From assembly GCA_014281115.1 (NCBI GenBank), contig JACONQ010000001.1:4774001-4838000 (forward strand): a stretch of DNA of 64,000 nt, written 5' to 3'. This DNA is from Laburnicola sp. R22_1. Taxonomy: Eukaryota; Ascomycota; Dothideomycetes; Pleosporales; Didymosphaeriaceae. Every line of letters begins with the position of its first letter. Within the stretch, counting starts at the first letter, position 1. The notes under the pieces are model-generated. The model was not told where the DNA came from. It saw nothing but the letters and a program-made list of their open reading frames with translations, and did not search any database. Position numbers and translations under genes: made by a program. Shown in pieces: positions 21,863 to 36,010 of this stretch.

Positions 21863-24800
21863 TATTAACACAGGTTTATATACCTTGTCCTAATTCGTTT
21901 TAGGGGAGGTGAGGTAATTCTAGGGTAGCTGTATTAGAGGCTTTAGGAGGAATTAAGTAAGATGTTAATAGTCTTAGGTAAGGCTCTTCTAATTCTAAAT
22001 AAAATAGAATAACTAGTACTAATCTATATAGGAGATTGTACTATAAAGAAGTTAACTACAAAGATTTAAAACTAAGGAGATCTAATAGATCTATATAGTC
22101 CTAATCTTTGTCTAACGTCCTATAGGTTCCCTTACTATCCTAGACGTCCTAGATATCCCTAGGATGTTTCTTTTTAGTGGGACTCCTAACGTCCTGCCTA
22201 GACACGTTCTTAGCAGGACTTTAGTTATATAACTAGTAGCCCTTTAACTGCTTAGTTACTTTAATCTTGCCGCTAACTTTATATTAAGTAGTTTTCTATA
22301 CTTCTATATAACTATTTAGCTTATATTAAGTTGCTTTGTGTGTGTTGTTATCACTTGCGCCCCCTTTATAGTTATTATTCTAATATCCTTACGCTTACTA
22401 TACTACTATGTGAGGTACTACGCATATATAAAGGTGCGTATATTTTGCTTTATCTATTATATTATATACTCTTCTTAATTCTTTATGCCTTTCTAACTAT
22501 GCCTAAGGTTTATAAACTGTTGCTTGCCAAATATTATTATTACGCTAATAAGATTGCTGCTTAAGGTTCTAAAATATCTTCTAGTTGTTAACGCTGCTAA
22601 TAAAATTAGTTGCGCTACTTTATTAATATAAAAACTAGAAAGTGTACTACGTGTATCTCTATTTATACTAATTATAGTCTCTTTATACTAAAGAGTAAAT
22701 AGGAGAAGTTATAGGCTAAAAAATATAAAGCTTATTTAGAGCTTCTGGCTACTAAGGAGGCTATTATACGTGCTTGGCGTGTTCTAGCTAAGGTAGAAGA
22801 GTGTGAGCATTCTTACACTACTTAAGATTTTTATATTCTTAATATAATAGATTGTTTATAAGAAGAGGTCTTAAAGAGTATAGATACTATTATTTCTTCT
22901 AAATTACTGTAACTTAAACCTTTGCCAACTAACCTAGGCTAGTTATAGACTAATTCTTTAAGCGATTTTTTATCTCTTTTCTTACTAATATGGATACTCT
23001 ACTTCTAAATATTACTAATAATACTACTATACTAACTTTGTGTAGTTTGTAAGGTTTTATATAGGTTTTTATATATTTTAGCTCTTTGGCCATTCTTACT
23101 ATTTAACTAAGTACTTCCACTAATGCCTAAACTTTTATAGGTCTCTAACCTCTTTAACCTTATACTCTTTGTCCTTAAGTTTAAGTTAGTTTTTAACTTT
23201 AGCGTCTGGTAGTACTAGTTTAAAAAGTAATTTATAGAAGATAGAGTATATATACGTTTTTTTTAGTAACTTTAACTTGTAGTTTACTAGTTCTTATTCC
23301 TCTAGAATTTTAAAAGGTTCTACTTAAAGGTGGTTAAGTTTCTTAGATAGTTACTTAGTTTTTAGATTCCTTTGTAATAGAAGAACTTTGTCTCTCCCTT
23401 TTAGAATTAGTTTCTTAAGCCTATTTTATTTGCTTATCTAGCCATTATAAGGTTCTATTAAGTAATTTATTTACTTAAATTGTTGTATAGCTTATATATA
23501 AGCTAGGCCTTATTATTAGCTAATACTAAAAGGCTCTTAATATATTTTAGATCTTAATAAGTAATTAGCTTATATCTATAGTTCGCGTAATGTGGCGAGC
23601 ATTCTATTATACTAGACCTTGCGCTATTATATACTAATTATACTATTAGTAGTAGTTTTACCTAGTTATTCTATAGCTTATTAATATATATTTATAGGTA
23701 TTATTTAAGTATCTAGTTAATTTGTTTTGTCTAACTATCTATTAGGGCGTGTCCTATTGTTACTAGCTTGCGAATAACCCCTGTCTTTACTAGTAACGTT
23801 TCCTAGCACTTAGAAGTAAATAGCTTATTATAATCTGTGATAAACTCTTCTAGTAGTCTATAATTAGTAACTAGAGTCCTTGTGATTTTGTAAGCCATGT
23901 CTTTTGCTATAATAGACTTATTTATAGGTATAAAATATGCCTATTTAGTTAATTAATTAACAATTACTAATATTAAGTTTCATAGTTATCTAGATCTAGG
24001 TTTTATTAATACTAGGAGCTTTACTATAAAGTCTATTATAATACTAGTCTATAGTTGCGTAGGTGGCGTTAATAGTTATAATAATCTATAGGACTTATAT
24101 CTCATAGGCTTATTCTTTATGTATACTAAATAGTTGTCTATAACCTTCTTTACTTTATTATGTGCGTGTGGAATATTATACTATAGTTAAATTTGTTAAG
24201 TTGTTTTATTAATGCCTAGGTATCCTTAGTTCTTTAATTTGTACTGTGTCTTAATTAGGGTCTTGACTATATTATCTAGTACTTTAATTCTATCTTAATT
24301 ATTATAATATTTTGTAGTGTATTACATCTATTAGTTTAGGTCTTATTATTTACTTACTAGGTTATATCTAAATACTGCAATCTTTACTAACTGTGATTAA
24401 TTATAATAGAGAGTACTATCTATTTTTATCTATAAGACTGCATTGTGCGTCTTAGATTAGTTTGTTTTCTTAAGGTCTAATCTTTGGCTAAGGGCGTCTA
24501 CTGCCCTATTTAGTAATTCTGGGTAATGGTATATTGTAAAATTGTAGTTTGCCATTATCTCTGCCTATCTAATCTATTATTAGTTAAGTTTCTTAGTTAT
24601 TATAAAACTTATAAGGTTCTAATAGTCTAAGAATATCTTAATCTAGTGTTATACTCCTATAAGCTACTGCTTCTATTATTTAAAGGAATCTATTATTGCT
24701 AATAGTTTCTTATTATAAATATTATAGTTAAGTTCTACTCCTAAGAACTTCCTAGAATAGTAGAATATTAGTGTCTATTTTCTATCTTTGCCCTACTGTA

Positions 24801-27800
24801 TAAGTATAGCTTCTAAGACATAGTTAGATATATTAGTTTCCACTTATACTAGTTATGTTAAATTCTATATCTATAGTAATAGTACTATAGTAAATAGTCC
24901 CTTTAGCTTCTTAAAAGCTGACTGCTGTTCCTAGCCCTAAGAGAATCCTTTCTCCTTCTTAGTTACTTCTATAAGAGGCGCTGTGGTTTTTAATTATTCT
25001 ACTATAAACTTTTAGTAGAAGTTCGCGAATCCTAAAAAGGATTGCATATTCTTAACTATTTTAGAAACTAGCTAGTTCTGTATAGTCGTAACTTTTTATA
25101 GGTCTATAGTAATACTGTCTTGTCTAATAATAAATTTAAGATATCTAGTTTATATAACGTGGAATTTATAATTTTCTAAGCTATAAGAGTAACCAATACT
25201 ACTTTAGCTTATTAAGCACCTTCTTTACATATTCTACATACTCTTTAAGTCGTCCCTTAAAGTACACTAGTATATTATCTAAGTACGCTATATAACATAT
25301 ATCTAAGTATTTATATAATATCTTATTAATAACTATATAAAATATTACTAGCGTGTTTATTAATCTAAAAGGCATAACTATATATTTAAATAGGCTATAT
25401 TGCGTTTTAAAGGCTATGAGCTATTTAAATTTCTTTATAATTTATATTTGGTAGTATCCTTTGTAGATATTAAACTTTATAATTTATTTAACTCCTAGAG
25501 TTAATTTATAAGTTCTTAGATAAGAGGCAAGAGATATTAGTTTTTATAGCGTTATTTAGCTATTTGTAATCTATATAGAGTCTTATCTTACTATTTTTCT
25601 TTAGTATAAATAGAATTAGTAAGACTATTAAGCTTCTACTCTATTATATAAATCCTCTTGCAAGATTCTTATTAATATATGCCTTTAGCTCTTTTTGCTA
25701 GCTATCTAATAACTAGTATATATGTCTAGACTTAAGCTTTGCTCTTTCTTCTAGGTGAATTTTATAATTCTACTTCTAGTGCTTTAATAGATTATTGCTT
25801 TTGTGCTTTTTAAAAAGCTTATAATATTCCTTATATTTCTAAGATATATCAGGTTATAGTTTATCCTTTGTAGTCGCAACTTGCCGCACCTAAATAACTT
25901 CTATTTTCTAAGGGTCTTTCTAGTATATGCGTATAATCTTTGTTATTAATATCTTGCTAATTCTACCTAGCTAGAGTGTACTATAGATTATTAGGCTTAA
26001 TTATAATTTGTGGTTTAAAGCGACCTGCTTTATAAATCCCCTTTTTACTATCCTTTGTTGCGAAGTAACCTTTTTTATAGGCTATTAGCTTTATAATATT
26101 CTATTTTGCTAGTTAATAGTAGAATTATACTTTCTAAGCTAATTATATCCTATTAATATGTCTTCTTTTTTAAAATCGATAATATTAATTTATTGTTAAT
26201 TCTCTAATTTGGCAAGTTTTAGCGATACCTCCTAGGTCTTAAGGCGTATTATGCTATTTCTATATCCTAGTAGTGTGTTGTCTATAAGTATAACCTTTAT
26301 AGGTTCTAGCTTGTTCTAATATAGTATATTATATTATTCTACTATTTGTGGCAATATAAAGGTCTACTTAGCGTCGCTATTTATAAGCGCGTAAATCTTA
26401 TATTCTTATACTAGTATATTTATCTTTAAATATGTCTAAGCTTTGTAGTGTACTTTATAAAGCATTATTAATTTGCTCTTACTAGCGTGACCCTATTACT
26501 AAGAGCTTTCTAGTTTTTTATTAGTTTTAGGCCCTTTGGAAACTATCCTATGCCCTGCTTATTACTATAATGTGTCTAATATTAATCTTTATAATATGTT
26601 GTTTATAATATAGTTGTATATTATTATTAATATAAGACCTTCTCTAGGGTCTTATTAGGTAGAAAGCATTCTACTAATTCCTTTATTTTCTAATAATACT
26701 AATAGTTATCCTTATTACACTTTGTTTAAGATTTGTCTAAATAAGAATCTATATCTATATCTTAGTACTATTATTTATAATAGTTGTATACGTCTTCTAT
26801 GCGCTAGTTTTCTTTCCTATCTATATTATTATTTTAGTGTCTTTGTTAATTCTATACCTAACACTCCTAAGGCTTTAGGTGCCTATATCTAGGGTAGTGT
26901 CTACTAGTTAATACTTCTTCCTATTTGCAGATATATTTTAAGCACTACTTTTAGTTATAGTCTATCTATTCTAGTAAATTATTATATTTCTTCTTATATC
27001 TAACCTTATAATCCCTTTAGTTGCAGAGTGTTTTATTTGTGTTTCCTTTCTTTAGTTCTATTAGCTACTATCCTATTATATACTTTTATATCCTATAGGT
27101 TTTATAGGTATTGTTGTAGTATTAATACTATCTAAGTAGCTTATACTAGTTCTTCTACTCCTATTAATAGTAAATATGGCAAGGATTCTTATTTTTTCTA
27201 TAGGCTAGTCGCGCTCCGTATTCTTCTGTAGTGATTAGAAAATCGTCTTAATAGCTAGGTTATAAGGCTATAATCCCTTAGTCTTCTTTATATCTTTTAT
27301 AGTATCTATTATTAACTGCTATCTTACACTTTGTCTAGTTAAGAGCCGTATGCTCCTTGTCTAGGTCTAGTAGTGTTAACTCCCTATAGAATCTAATTAT
27401 TCCTACCCTTATAGCTCTAGCTTTACTAGTTCTTTACTCTTCTAAGTAGTTTTGTTTAAAGTGGTCTTACTTACTACACGCTAGATATGCGCGGTTGTTA
27501 TAGCGTCTTTATCTTTCTTCTTTTAATAAGCTATTATTCCTTTATAGTTCCTTAGGCGTATTCTTTTTTTCTAAAGATTCTCTCTTTTCCTAGACCTTGC
27601 TAGCTATAACAACGTCTTTGTCCTTATTATAGTATTGCCTTATCTTAGGTTCCTTCTTTAGCTTAGTAATTGTTTTAGCTTTACTATACTTCTTTTCCTA
27701 CACTCTTTTATAGAGGTAGTTATTAATATATACTATAATCTTAATTAACTTACTTAAGTTATTTAGTTTATTATAGAGTAGTAATGCGTTCTTTACGCTA

Positions 27801-28967
27801 TTCTTTAGTCTATAGTAAAAGGTTGCCTTTAACGCTGTATTATTCTACTTAACCTTAGATTATAAATACCTAAACTTTAAAGTATACTTACTAACTAATA
27901 TTATTTATTATAACTATTAAATCTATTGTTTAGCTTATTATTTCTTATTAATTTTCCTAAATATAACCCTTATTTATTTCTTAAAGTCCTGCTACGTTTT
28001 AAATATAAGCTTAGTCTTATCCCTTATTTCACTAATCTTCTTCTTAGTAATAAAGTTGTTTACTAGTGGTTATAACTACTTAGCTACTCTTTTCTTAGGT
28101 ATAGGCTAGCTATAAGGACTTTATCTTATTCTATAAGAAATAAAGCCAAATTGTATTAATAGTATAGTTCTATATTAGTAAGGAACTTCTTAAGTCTCTT
28201 TCCTCTACTATACTTTTCTATAAATAGCCTTATAGTCTTTCCTTAACTTACTAACTATTGTGCTATAATAACTACTAGAAGCTCTAATACTTAAGCCTCT
28301 AACTATTAAATTTAGTTAGTCTGCGTTATTATTACTATAGCCGTATTTGTAGCTAGTCTACTAGTGCTGCTGCTAGTAGGTGTTGCTACTAAGCTACTAC
28401 TTAATAGTGTTTAGTTGCCTATAGGTGTTATTATAATATGTTAACTATTTTCTTAAAACCTATTAGGTAGTTAAAGTGTTAATATAGGGTTATGTACCTT
28501 ATCCTAATTTGTGTTAGGGGAGGTAAGGTAACTCTAGTGTAGCTATATTAGAGGCTTTAGAAGGAATTAAGTGAGATATTAATAGTCTTAGATAAAGCTC
28601 TTTTAATTCTAAATAAGATAGAATAACTAGCACTAATCTATATAGGAGATTATACTATAAAGAAGTTAATTATAAAAAATTAAAACTAAGGAGATCTAAT
28701 AGATCTATATAGTCCTAATCTTTGTCTAACGTCCTATAGGTTCCCTTACTGTCCTAGATATTCTAGATGTCCCTAGGACGTTCCTTCTTAGCGGGACTCC
28801 TAACGTTCTGCCTAGACACATTCTTAGTGGGACTTTAGTTACGTAACTAGTAGCCCTTTAACCGCTTAGTTACTCTAACCCTACTACTAACTCTATACTA
28901 AGTAGTTTTCTACACTTATATAAAACTATTTAGCTTATATTAAGTTGCTTTGTATGTGTTGTTAACA
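21863..28967 (-). mobile_element. inner Gypsy LTR retrotransposon nested in the minisatellite
   Basis: Two LTRs of equal length (491 bp: 21863-22353 and 28477-28967) are flanked by the 5-bp duplication CTTAA (21858-21862 and 28968-28972). A polypurine tract (GGGGGCGCAAG on the minus strand) abuts the left LTR, which fixes the orientation as minus. Total length 7105 bp. Confidence 0.93.
22354..28476 (-). pseudogene. Gypsy gag-pol relic of the inner element
   Basis: On the minus strand the reverse transcriptase is readable around 25250-25376: MPFRLINTLVIFYIVINK, then YLDICYIAYLDNILVYF, where the catalytic YLDD has become YLDN. Stops at former Gln codons are frequent. The protein pattern and the outer half of the LTR resemble the chromodomain Gypsy at 36808-46080. 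Confidence 0.78.
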
Positions 28968-29088
28968 CTTAACTACGTGTTTATTTATAAGGTTAAGAGA
29001 TCTTAGTATCTAACTTAACTATATATTTATTTGTAGGGTTAAGAGATTTTAATATCTAACTTAACTATATATTTATTTATAGAGTTAT
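28968..29088. repeat. 46-bp minisatellite, right part
   Basis: Continuation of the array at 21634-21862, in phase apart from the duplicated CTTAA. It shows that the inner Gypsy landed within the tandem array. Confidence 0.8.
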
Positions 29089-29332
29089 TTTTAGCATATT
29101 AGGGAGATTTTATAAGCTCGCCTATTATAAATGGTTAAATTAAATTTAATATAAGAGACTTTAGACTAAGAGGTTAGAGTTGCCTAAGTAAACTTATAAA
29201 TTTAATAGAGTTTAATAGTAACTCTAGCTATAGACTTATATATATACCCCTAGCTTAGTAGAAGTATAGACCTAGAACTCTAAGGTAATAGGCTAAGTAA
29301 CTATAGCAGGGCGCTTAGCCCCTTATAGTTAG

Positions 29333-31139
29333 TAAGTACATACTACTACTATATAAAATAAAGGAAGCAATTATATAAGATATATAAAACCTATTCTTAT
29401 TTATAGAAATAATAAATTAACTCTTTTATTAAGTTAGTTAGTAGATATTACTACTATATAAGATTTAAGAGAAGATAGTGCCCTAAGCATACTACTAGTA
29501 ACTATATAAATATATAGTTAAATAATAATAAATTCTAATAAAGCGTAATTCTCTATATAACTAATCTATTAAATAAACTAGTTATATAATAGCTACCGCT
29601 AACAGAAATTTTAATATAAATATTATATAGTAATATAATGGTTCATTATTTATATCTATTTATAGATAATAGTAAGAGCTCTTAGATTACTCTACGTTAT
29701 AGTTACTATACATATACCTTTTTATTTCTTTTAGTTGCCTATCCATTTAAAGAATCTATTTTATATTATTTTTATTATAGTTTTATTATTATTAGCCTAC
29801 TAGTAGAGATATATTTATATAGTATTATAGATTATAAGCAGGTAGAAATACTAGTGTATATAGTCTTTATTATTATTCTTTTTAATAGTAGTTAACTATG
29901 TATAAATAGTAAAATTATAGTAATAGTTATCTTAAAAGTACTTTTTTAGTAGGCAAAGATTCCAAAGCTTTGCTATATATACTATATATACTAAACTATT
30001 ATATAACTACTTATATAGTAGCTATAGGCTAACCGTCTTAAGCTAGATAATCTAAAAATCTATCCATACCTAGCATAGGTCTAGTAGGCCTTTTAGATAC
30101 TATATACCTATTTCTTTAAATATATCTCTTAGCCTTTTAGTATATAATAGAATTATAGCTTTGTTAACTTATATATACACTTTAATAAGTATCTTAGATA
30201 TAAGAATAAGTTATATTAGTTAGTTTAGCTATAGTGTTACATTTAATATAGTAGTAGGAGGAGAAAATAAAGAATAAGATAAGCAAGTAGTATTACTAAG
30301 AAGTATTTTAACCTATTATGCAGGCTTATAGGGAGCTAGTTAATAGTTAATAGTTTTGCCTATAGTAACGCATTATATATACTTATAGTATATAAGTATA
30401 GAATAGTTACTAATATATATATAGGTATAGTGTACCTAACTAATATAATTAATATTATATAACTTATTACATAACTAATAACTAAGCGTATACACTTACT
30501 ATAGCTAGCTAATATCCCTTATAGTAAAAATAGCCAAAGGAAAAAACAATATATATAATCGCTACTCCTACTATTTTATAAAAGCCCCTACTACCTTATA
30601 TAAAGTTTCTACTATTTTATAAGATAACACTAATATGCCTAAGTATACTAGACTATATACTTAGTTTATTAAAGGAATAGGAATATTAGAGGAAATACTA
30701 TGTAAGAGAATAAGACCTATATATTAAAAGCATAAGATTAATATAGTAAACAATTCTTTTTAGTTAGAAATATAATTATATATAGTATATACTATTACTA
30801 AGTATTATATATTATACTAGAAAGGAATAGCTTTCTTAAAGTTATTCTAGAAAGACTTTAAAAGATAGGAAGAATACTATTTTTTAGAGTTAGGCTGTAC
30901 GTATAAGAGAGTGCTTATAGTAGTCTTAGGAGAAAAGAGTATTAAGCTAAGGGTAGATACTAGAGCTATAAGTACTAGTAAACTATATAAAGAAGCCTAA
31001 GATAATATAAATATTACTTATATAATAATACCTTTACTAGCTTACTTAATACTTTGTATATAATTACTAAGACTAATTCTAAAAATATTAAAGCTACCTA
31101 AGCTATTATATAAACCTAAATAGAGTAAGTTACTACTAC
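29333..31139. repeat. AT-rich relics, partly an inverted copy of 48940-49750
   Basis: No gene. The stretch around 29700-30500 is the reverse complement of sequence at 48940-49750 (for example the block around TATACACTTTAATAAG). Family not identified. Confidence 0.5.
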
Positions 31140-32112
31140 TATTAACGATCTTTATTATGTAGAGATTCTAACTAAGGTTAAGTCTATACTATATATAGAG
31201 AGAAGTAAAATAGAAGGCACTATAACCTAGTACCTAGTACCTAGTAGTAGTAACAAAATATATATAAAATAATAATAATTTTATTATTAGCGTTCTATAT
31301 AATAGTATTATTAATGGCAGTTAATAAATAGCCTACTATCTAGTATAACTAAGTTATATATTATCTCTTAACTAGTAGACTATTAGAGAGCTATAGTAGA
31401 GTATAGAGTTATAACTATAGTTTACTATATATATATATTATATAAGTCTGTCTTTTATAATGTTTATATTATCTAAAAATTCTTTCTCTTTAATATATAT
31501 AACACTAAGTCTTTTAAATCTAACTCTTTAATATATATAGTAAGGCAGCCTTTTAGTATTTTAAAATTAAGTTGTCTAATACCTATAGTTAGATAGCTGC
31601 TAAAGAATTTAAAACTAGTATAGATAACTAGCTAGGTAATATTAGCTATCTAGCTTACCTACTATAAAATATAGTTAAGGTAGGCCTACTAGAGAACTAA
31701 ATTAATTACACTATTTTAGAGGTTATAACTAATAATCTATTTAGGCTATATATTATCTTTACATAACTTTAGATTCTTAAATATAAGGCTATTCTTTTAT
31801 ATAAAGGTCTAAGTAATAATATAGCAATATTTATATAATAATAATAGCTTCTTACTATTGCATTATTAGTAAAACTAGAGGATAAACTAAGATATAGTAG
31901 TAGGTAATTATTAAAGAAGAAAAGGGTATTTTTATACATTGCTAGAGTGCGCGCGTAGCTATAGTAAAAAAAGCTTCTAGTAATAGTTAAGATCTTATAA
32001 GTGTATAAGAATAATAAGAAGTAAGAATAGTAGAGTAATAAAAGTAAGGGTAAGTAGTAGTAAAGGGAGTATAGAGAAGATAGACAGTGGCAAAGTTCTA
32101 GAGGATAGTATA

Positions 32113-34225
32113 CTGTGTCCGTGCACTCAACGCCCGGATTCAGTCAACGCCCCGCTGAACACCATAGCAGCTTAACTAAAATAAGGCTGCAGAGCCACAC
32201 AAAATCGCTATTATTACGAGATTTTGTAGTAGAGTACTATTTTGATGCTTGCGATTCACCTATGCTACTTATATTTACTTGGAAGCTTAACGTTGCGGCC
32301 GTGCCGCGTGGTCTTAGGTGGAGCTGCTGATGCGGCACCTGAAGCCTCCTAAGTAGTTATAGTATTAACTACGCGTTTCTAACGCTTGTTGCTCTATATA
32401 GATGGCTGCGAGGCCTTTCTCTTACCCTTTTAGGTAGATTGTAGAGCTTTTGCATTGTCGCGAGCTTCTCTCTAGCGAGCACGCTCTGCTGCCTTCTCAG
32501 CCTTCTCCTTCTCCTTAGCTACCTTAGCTGCCTTCCTTGCCACACGCTTCTCCTCTGCAATTTTCTCCTTGCATAGCTTAGCTGCCTTCTTTAACTTAGC
32601 CTTCTTAGCTTTTTAAAGCTTCTGCTCCTTCTCCTCTTGTTCCTTTACAGACTGACGTACGCGAGCCTCCCTAACCTTCCTTGGTGACTAGAAAACCGCC
32701 CCCCTATAGTACTCTTGACGTTGTTGCAGATCTAGAGGTTTTCCCTTCTTTTTGTGCTTCTTTTTCGTAGTAAGAGCCTCTCTTAACCCAGCAATCTCAT
32801 GGTGAAGTAACTTATTTTGAACTGAGATGTGGTGGAGTAAGCGGCTAAGCTTCTGCGCGTCCTTACTACTCTAATCTTCTACTGCGGATCGTACAAGGCG
32901 GTCTAGTTTACGCCAGTTAGATCCGCTGAGTACTGATGTAGAGCTCTCTTGCGATTCCTGCTCATCTAGGGTAGTGTTGGTGAACCTTTTGAGTATAACC
33001 TCTAGGTTGAATGGTGATATGCCTGTTGCTTTAAAAGACTTAAGTATTGTCTCCTCCTTAAAAGAGCTCGTCCAGGCCTCCCAGAATAGAGGGAAGAAGT
33101 CCCCTTTCTTAATAGGGAGGAGTCCCTGGCTCTGGTGGAGGTGATCTGATAGCTCCTTTGAGTACGCAGTTGATAGAGGCTTAAATAGAACTACATTAAG
33201 TGGCTGAAGCGTGTGGGTTGAATAAGGGGGGAAGATGGCTAGGAGTATCCTGTTACGGTCGCAATAGTCGATAAAATCCATAGTAACGTGAGATCCATGG
33301 CCATTAAGGATAAGTAACTGGTAAGACTGTTAAGCTTTTGCCTTGGTGTAGCGATTAAACACCTGTTCAAGCCAGGCAAGGCCGATATCGTTGTTTGTCC
33401 AGCCTGAAGGCGATAAGGAAATGTGTACTAAGTGCTCTCCTGCCTTAATATCCTCTACCTAGCTTGATTGTATAGCCTTGTTGGTAGCCTAATAGATAAG
33501 GCTTGGCGGCAAGGCTGATCTATTAGCGCAAACACACGCTAGGAGGGTAATCTATTTACAAGAGCCATCTTAGAGAGATGCTATAACCTCCTTATTCTCC
33601 CACATTCGTCTGCTAAACACTCGTTTTAATCGGCTAGTAATACTAATTAAGAAGCCTTTTTCATCCATATTATACGTGTGACGAGGCTCGATGTTATATT
33701 CCTTGATTTTGGCACCTAGGAGATCAAAATACAGGCTGTATTTATCCCCTAAGTCGGCTTGGTGGCGATTGCTGTCCATACCAGCTGCCCATTAAGAGAT
33801 TAGATAGATGTTGTGTCGGTTAATAAAGCGAGTAACCCAGCTCTCGCTCACTAGCTCCTTAGCTATTATTGACGCGAAATTTCGTATTATCTCTCTTATG
33901 GGTGGCAAGTGACGCGCTGTAAGCCCTTCAATGTATTGTACAAGCTCCTGCTCTTATTAGGGACTGAGTTTCTATTGGTTAAACCCCGCAGTTGCACGCG
34001 TCGTTTGAATCGCTTGGTGCCTTCGCGACAGCGTACTTCGATCAACGCCATGCTTGCTAGCGATCTTAGTATAAGAGAAAGATTCTTCTAACCTTAGCGA
34101 TTCTATTTCTTTAATTGCAGCCTCAATTGAGCTCATATTAGTGGCGTTATGGCGTGTTGAAATTTGGGGTGGTTTGCGTTCAGCGGGGCGTTGACTGAAT
34201 CCGGGCGTTGAGTGCACGGACACAG
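32113..34225 (-). mobile_element. pogo-like DNA transposon 1
   Basis: 2113 bp with perfect 48-bp terminal inverted repeats (32113-32160 and 34178-34225, starting CTGTGTCCGTGCACTCAACG) and a TA target duplication (32111-32112, 34226-34227). It is GC-balanced in contrast to the surrounding relics, so it is a much younger arrival. It lies in the gag part of the Copia relic. Confidence 0.94.
32265..34136 (-). pseudogene. pogo/Fot1-type transposase (DDE_1), several in-frame stops
   Basis: Colinear frame of 624 codons from the ATG at 34136 (MSSIEAAIKEIESLRLEESF) to TAG at 32265, with no net frameshift. The N-terminal helix-turn-helix reads FSYTKIASKHGVDRSTLSRR. The DDE_1 core includes YNMDEKGFLI, LLILNGHGSH and STHTLQPLNVV. 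In the last block before the C-terminal basic, coiled-coil-like tail, the usual DGH aspartate is Asn. About a dozen TAG/TAA codons sit where Gln or Trp is expected. It is clearly a RIP-damaged but recent copy. Confidence 0.88.
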
Positions 34226-34389
34226 TACAGCTTACTAGTTACGAGAAGAAATCTACCATAGAAAAGTAATAAAATAGTTAGGTTAGTTACTATTATAATT
34301 ATTATTGTTCTTATTGCAATAAAAAATATTATTAAAGAAATTATTAATTACGTAATATAGTAGTTAGTTAAATAGCTAGCTAACTATAT

Positions 34390-36010
34390 TATATATAACC
34401 TAGGTATAAACTTTATAATAGATAAGTTTAGAAACTACATAAAGACTATTAGCATAACCTATAGGCAGATATTTATATAAGTATATTAGGTAATAGAAAA
34501 GATTAAGCGTTTACACGTACCTCTTTATAAAGCCTTTAATATTCTTAAGGCTAAAATAGAAAACTATATAAAAAGGAGAATATTCTCTAAATAGCTACTA
34601 AAGCTATTAATAAAACTATAGGCCTAGATAGCCTTATACCTACACTACTAGTCTTTAGCGTATATTTTAGAATTATTATAGACTCTTCTCTATTACCTAA
34701 TATTATTACACCCGGGAATGCTATATAAAAGATAATAATATTAGGAAGAAAAATATCGCAGACCTTTTGGTATATAGTATAACACTATAAGGGAAAGCTA
34801 TAAGTATACTAAAAACGTATTAAAAAAGGTAAAGTAGCTTAGAGATAAATAGATTAGGCTAGAGACTATTTGTTAGCACGTGCAAATCGGCCCCTTATGC
34901 TAATAAGGTAGTCGATTCTATAGTTTATAGATACTAAAGTTAAAGATAATAATGTAACGCAGCTGCCTACGCACAAAGTATATAAAATCCGCGACTAGAT
35001 ATAAATTATCTTTATCTATTTATTTTTACACATATATATAACTAATTATTGCGCATAATCTTAAGGTTATAATCTAATATTAATTAATAGTCTTCCCTTA
35101 ACTAAATAACGCGCTTTTTATAGGGTAGGCGATTACCTATCTATATATATACAATAAGCAGAATAAGTAGAATAATAAAAAGTATAATAATAAGAAGTAT
35201 AATCTAGACACTAACAATAAATATATATAGAATAGATATTATAAGAGTTAGATGCCTACTATCCTCTTAGAACGTATAGCGGCATAGTACAAGTTATGCG
35301 GTAAATAGATTACTATAGTTTGTTTGTCTTATTATGTTAGGCAATACCTAGGTGCTCTAAAGACTATAGATTTTAACTTATAGCTTTATCTCTACTAGTT
35401 TAGATGCCTAGTGCTTAGCTATATTAGTAATAGACGTTACTATAGCGCTTTTAGAAAGTAAGAGGCGAGATTTAGTTAGATTTAGAAGCAAAAGGTTAGG
35501 CATATTCTAAACTACCTATAGTTTTACTAGGAGAAAGAAATATATAATAAATAGTTACTAGAAGTGTAGGGCATATATAGGTACGCGCTTATTTTATAGG
35601 ATTTTTATAGGTAATAGGTAGAGTAAGGGTAGCAAAGTATTAGAGTACTATTTAGTATTAGGAGTGGACGCGCGCGCAATTTATTATGTATTGCGGCGAT
35701 AAAGTGTGCGTCTAGGAGTTTTAAGTAGTTAATTATTTAGTAACGCGGTAAAAGGTTAAAAGGTGAGTGTTAATTGTCTAGTAACGCAGTAGGCAGGCGG
35801 GTAGGTAGAGTGTTATTATTATAGGTTGTCTTAGAAGCTAGAAGAGGCGTTAGAAAAACTTTAACGCGCTCTAGTTCTAGGGCTTAGTACGCACATAACA
35901 TTACGTAATATTACGTAGGCGCTAATAATGTAATAAAAAAACGCAGTAATTAAACGCAGTAGGGCCACTTAAAAAATAATAAGTAGAGGCAGTTTATACT
36001 TCTGCCTAGG
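34390..36010 (+). repeat. unclassified repeat with an unknown frame; inverted partner at 54670-57120
   Basis: Matches the reverse complement of 54670-57120 block by block (for example CAGACCTTTTGGTATATAGT near 34756, and the GC-richer stretch at 35660-35960). With TAG/TAA read as Gln, a frame of about 150 residues is continuous from about 35270 to 35690 (GKQITIVCLSYYVRQYLGAL, then NRRYYSAFRKQEARFSQIQK). I do not recognise this protein. It is probably part of a transposon whose ends I could not place. Confidence 0.55.

Larger units (their letters stand above)
14170..29327 (-). mobile_element. outer Gypsy LTR retrotransposon, carrying a nested Gypsy
   Basis: Left LTR 14170-14346 and right LTR 29150-29327 (177-178 bp; GTAAGGGCTTTAGACTAAAA in the left copy) are flanked by an identical 5-bp duplication GTTAG (14165-14169 and 29328-29332). 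The polypurine tract, seen here as TCTTTCCCCCCCCCCCCCTC at about 14350-14368, lies next to the left LTR, so the element is on the minus strand. Without the nested element it is about 8 kb. Confidence 0.92.

Noticed and set aside
22331..22564. Open frames of 60-80 codons inside the AT-rich island (also 39825-40019, 48568-48804, 50570-50761)
   Set aside because: Low-complexity Leu/Ile/Tyr-rich translations of AT-rich DNA; no domain; inside or between transposon relics.
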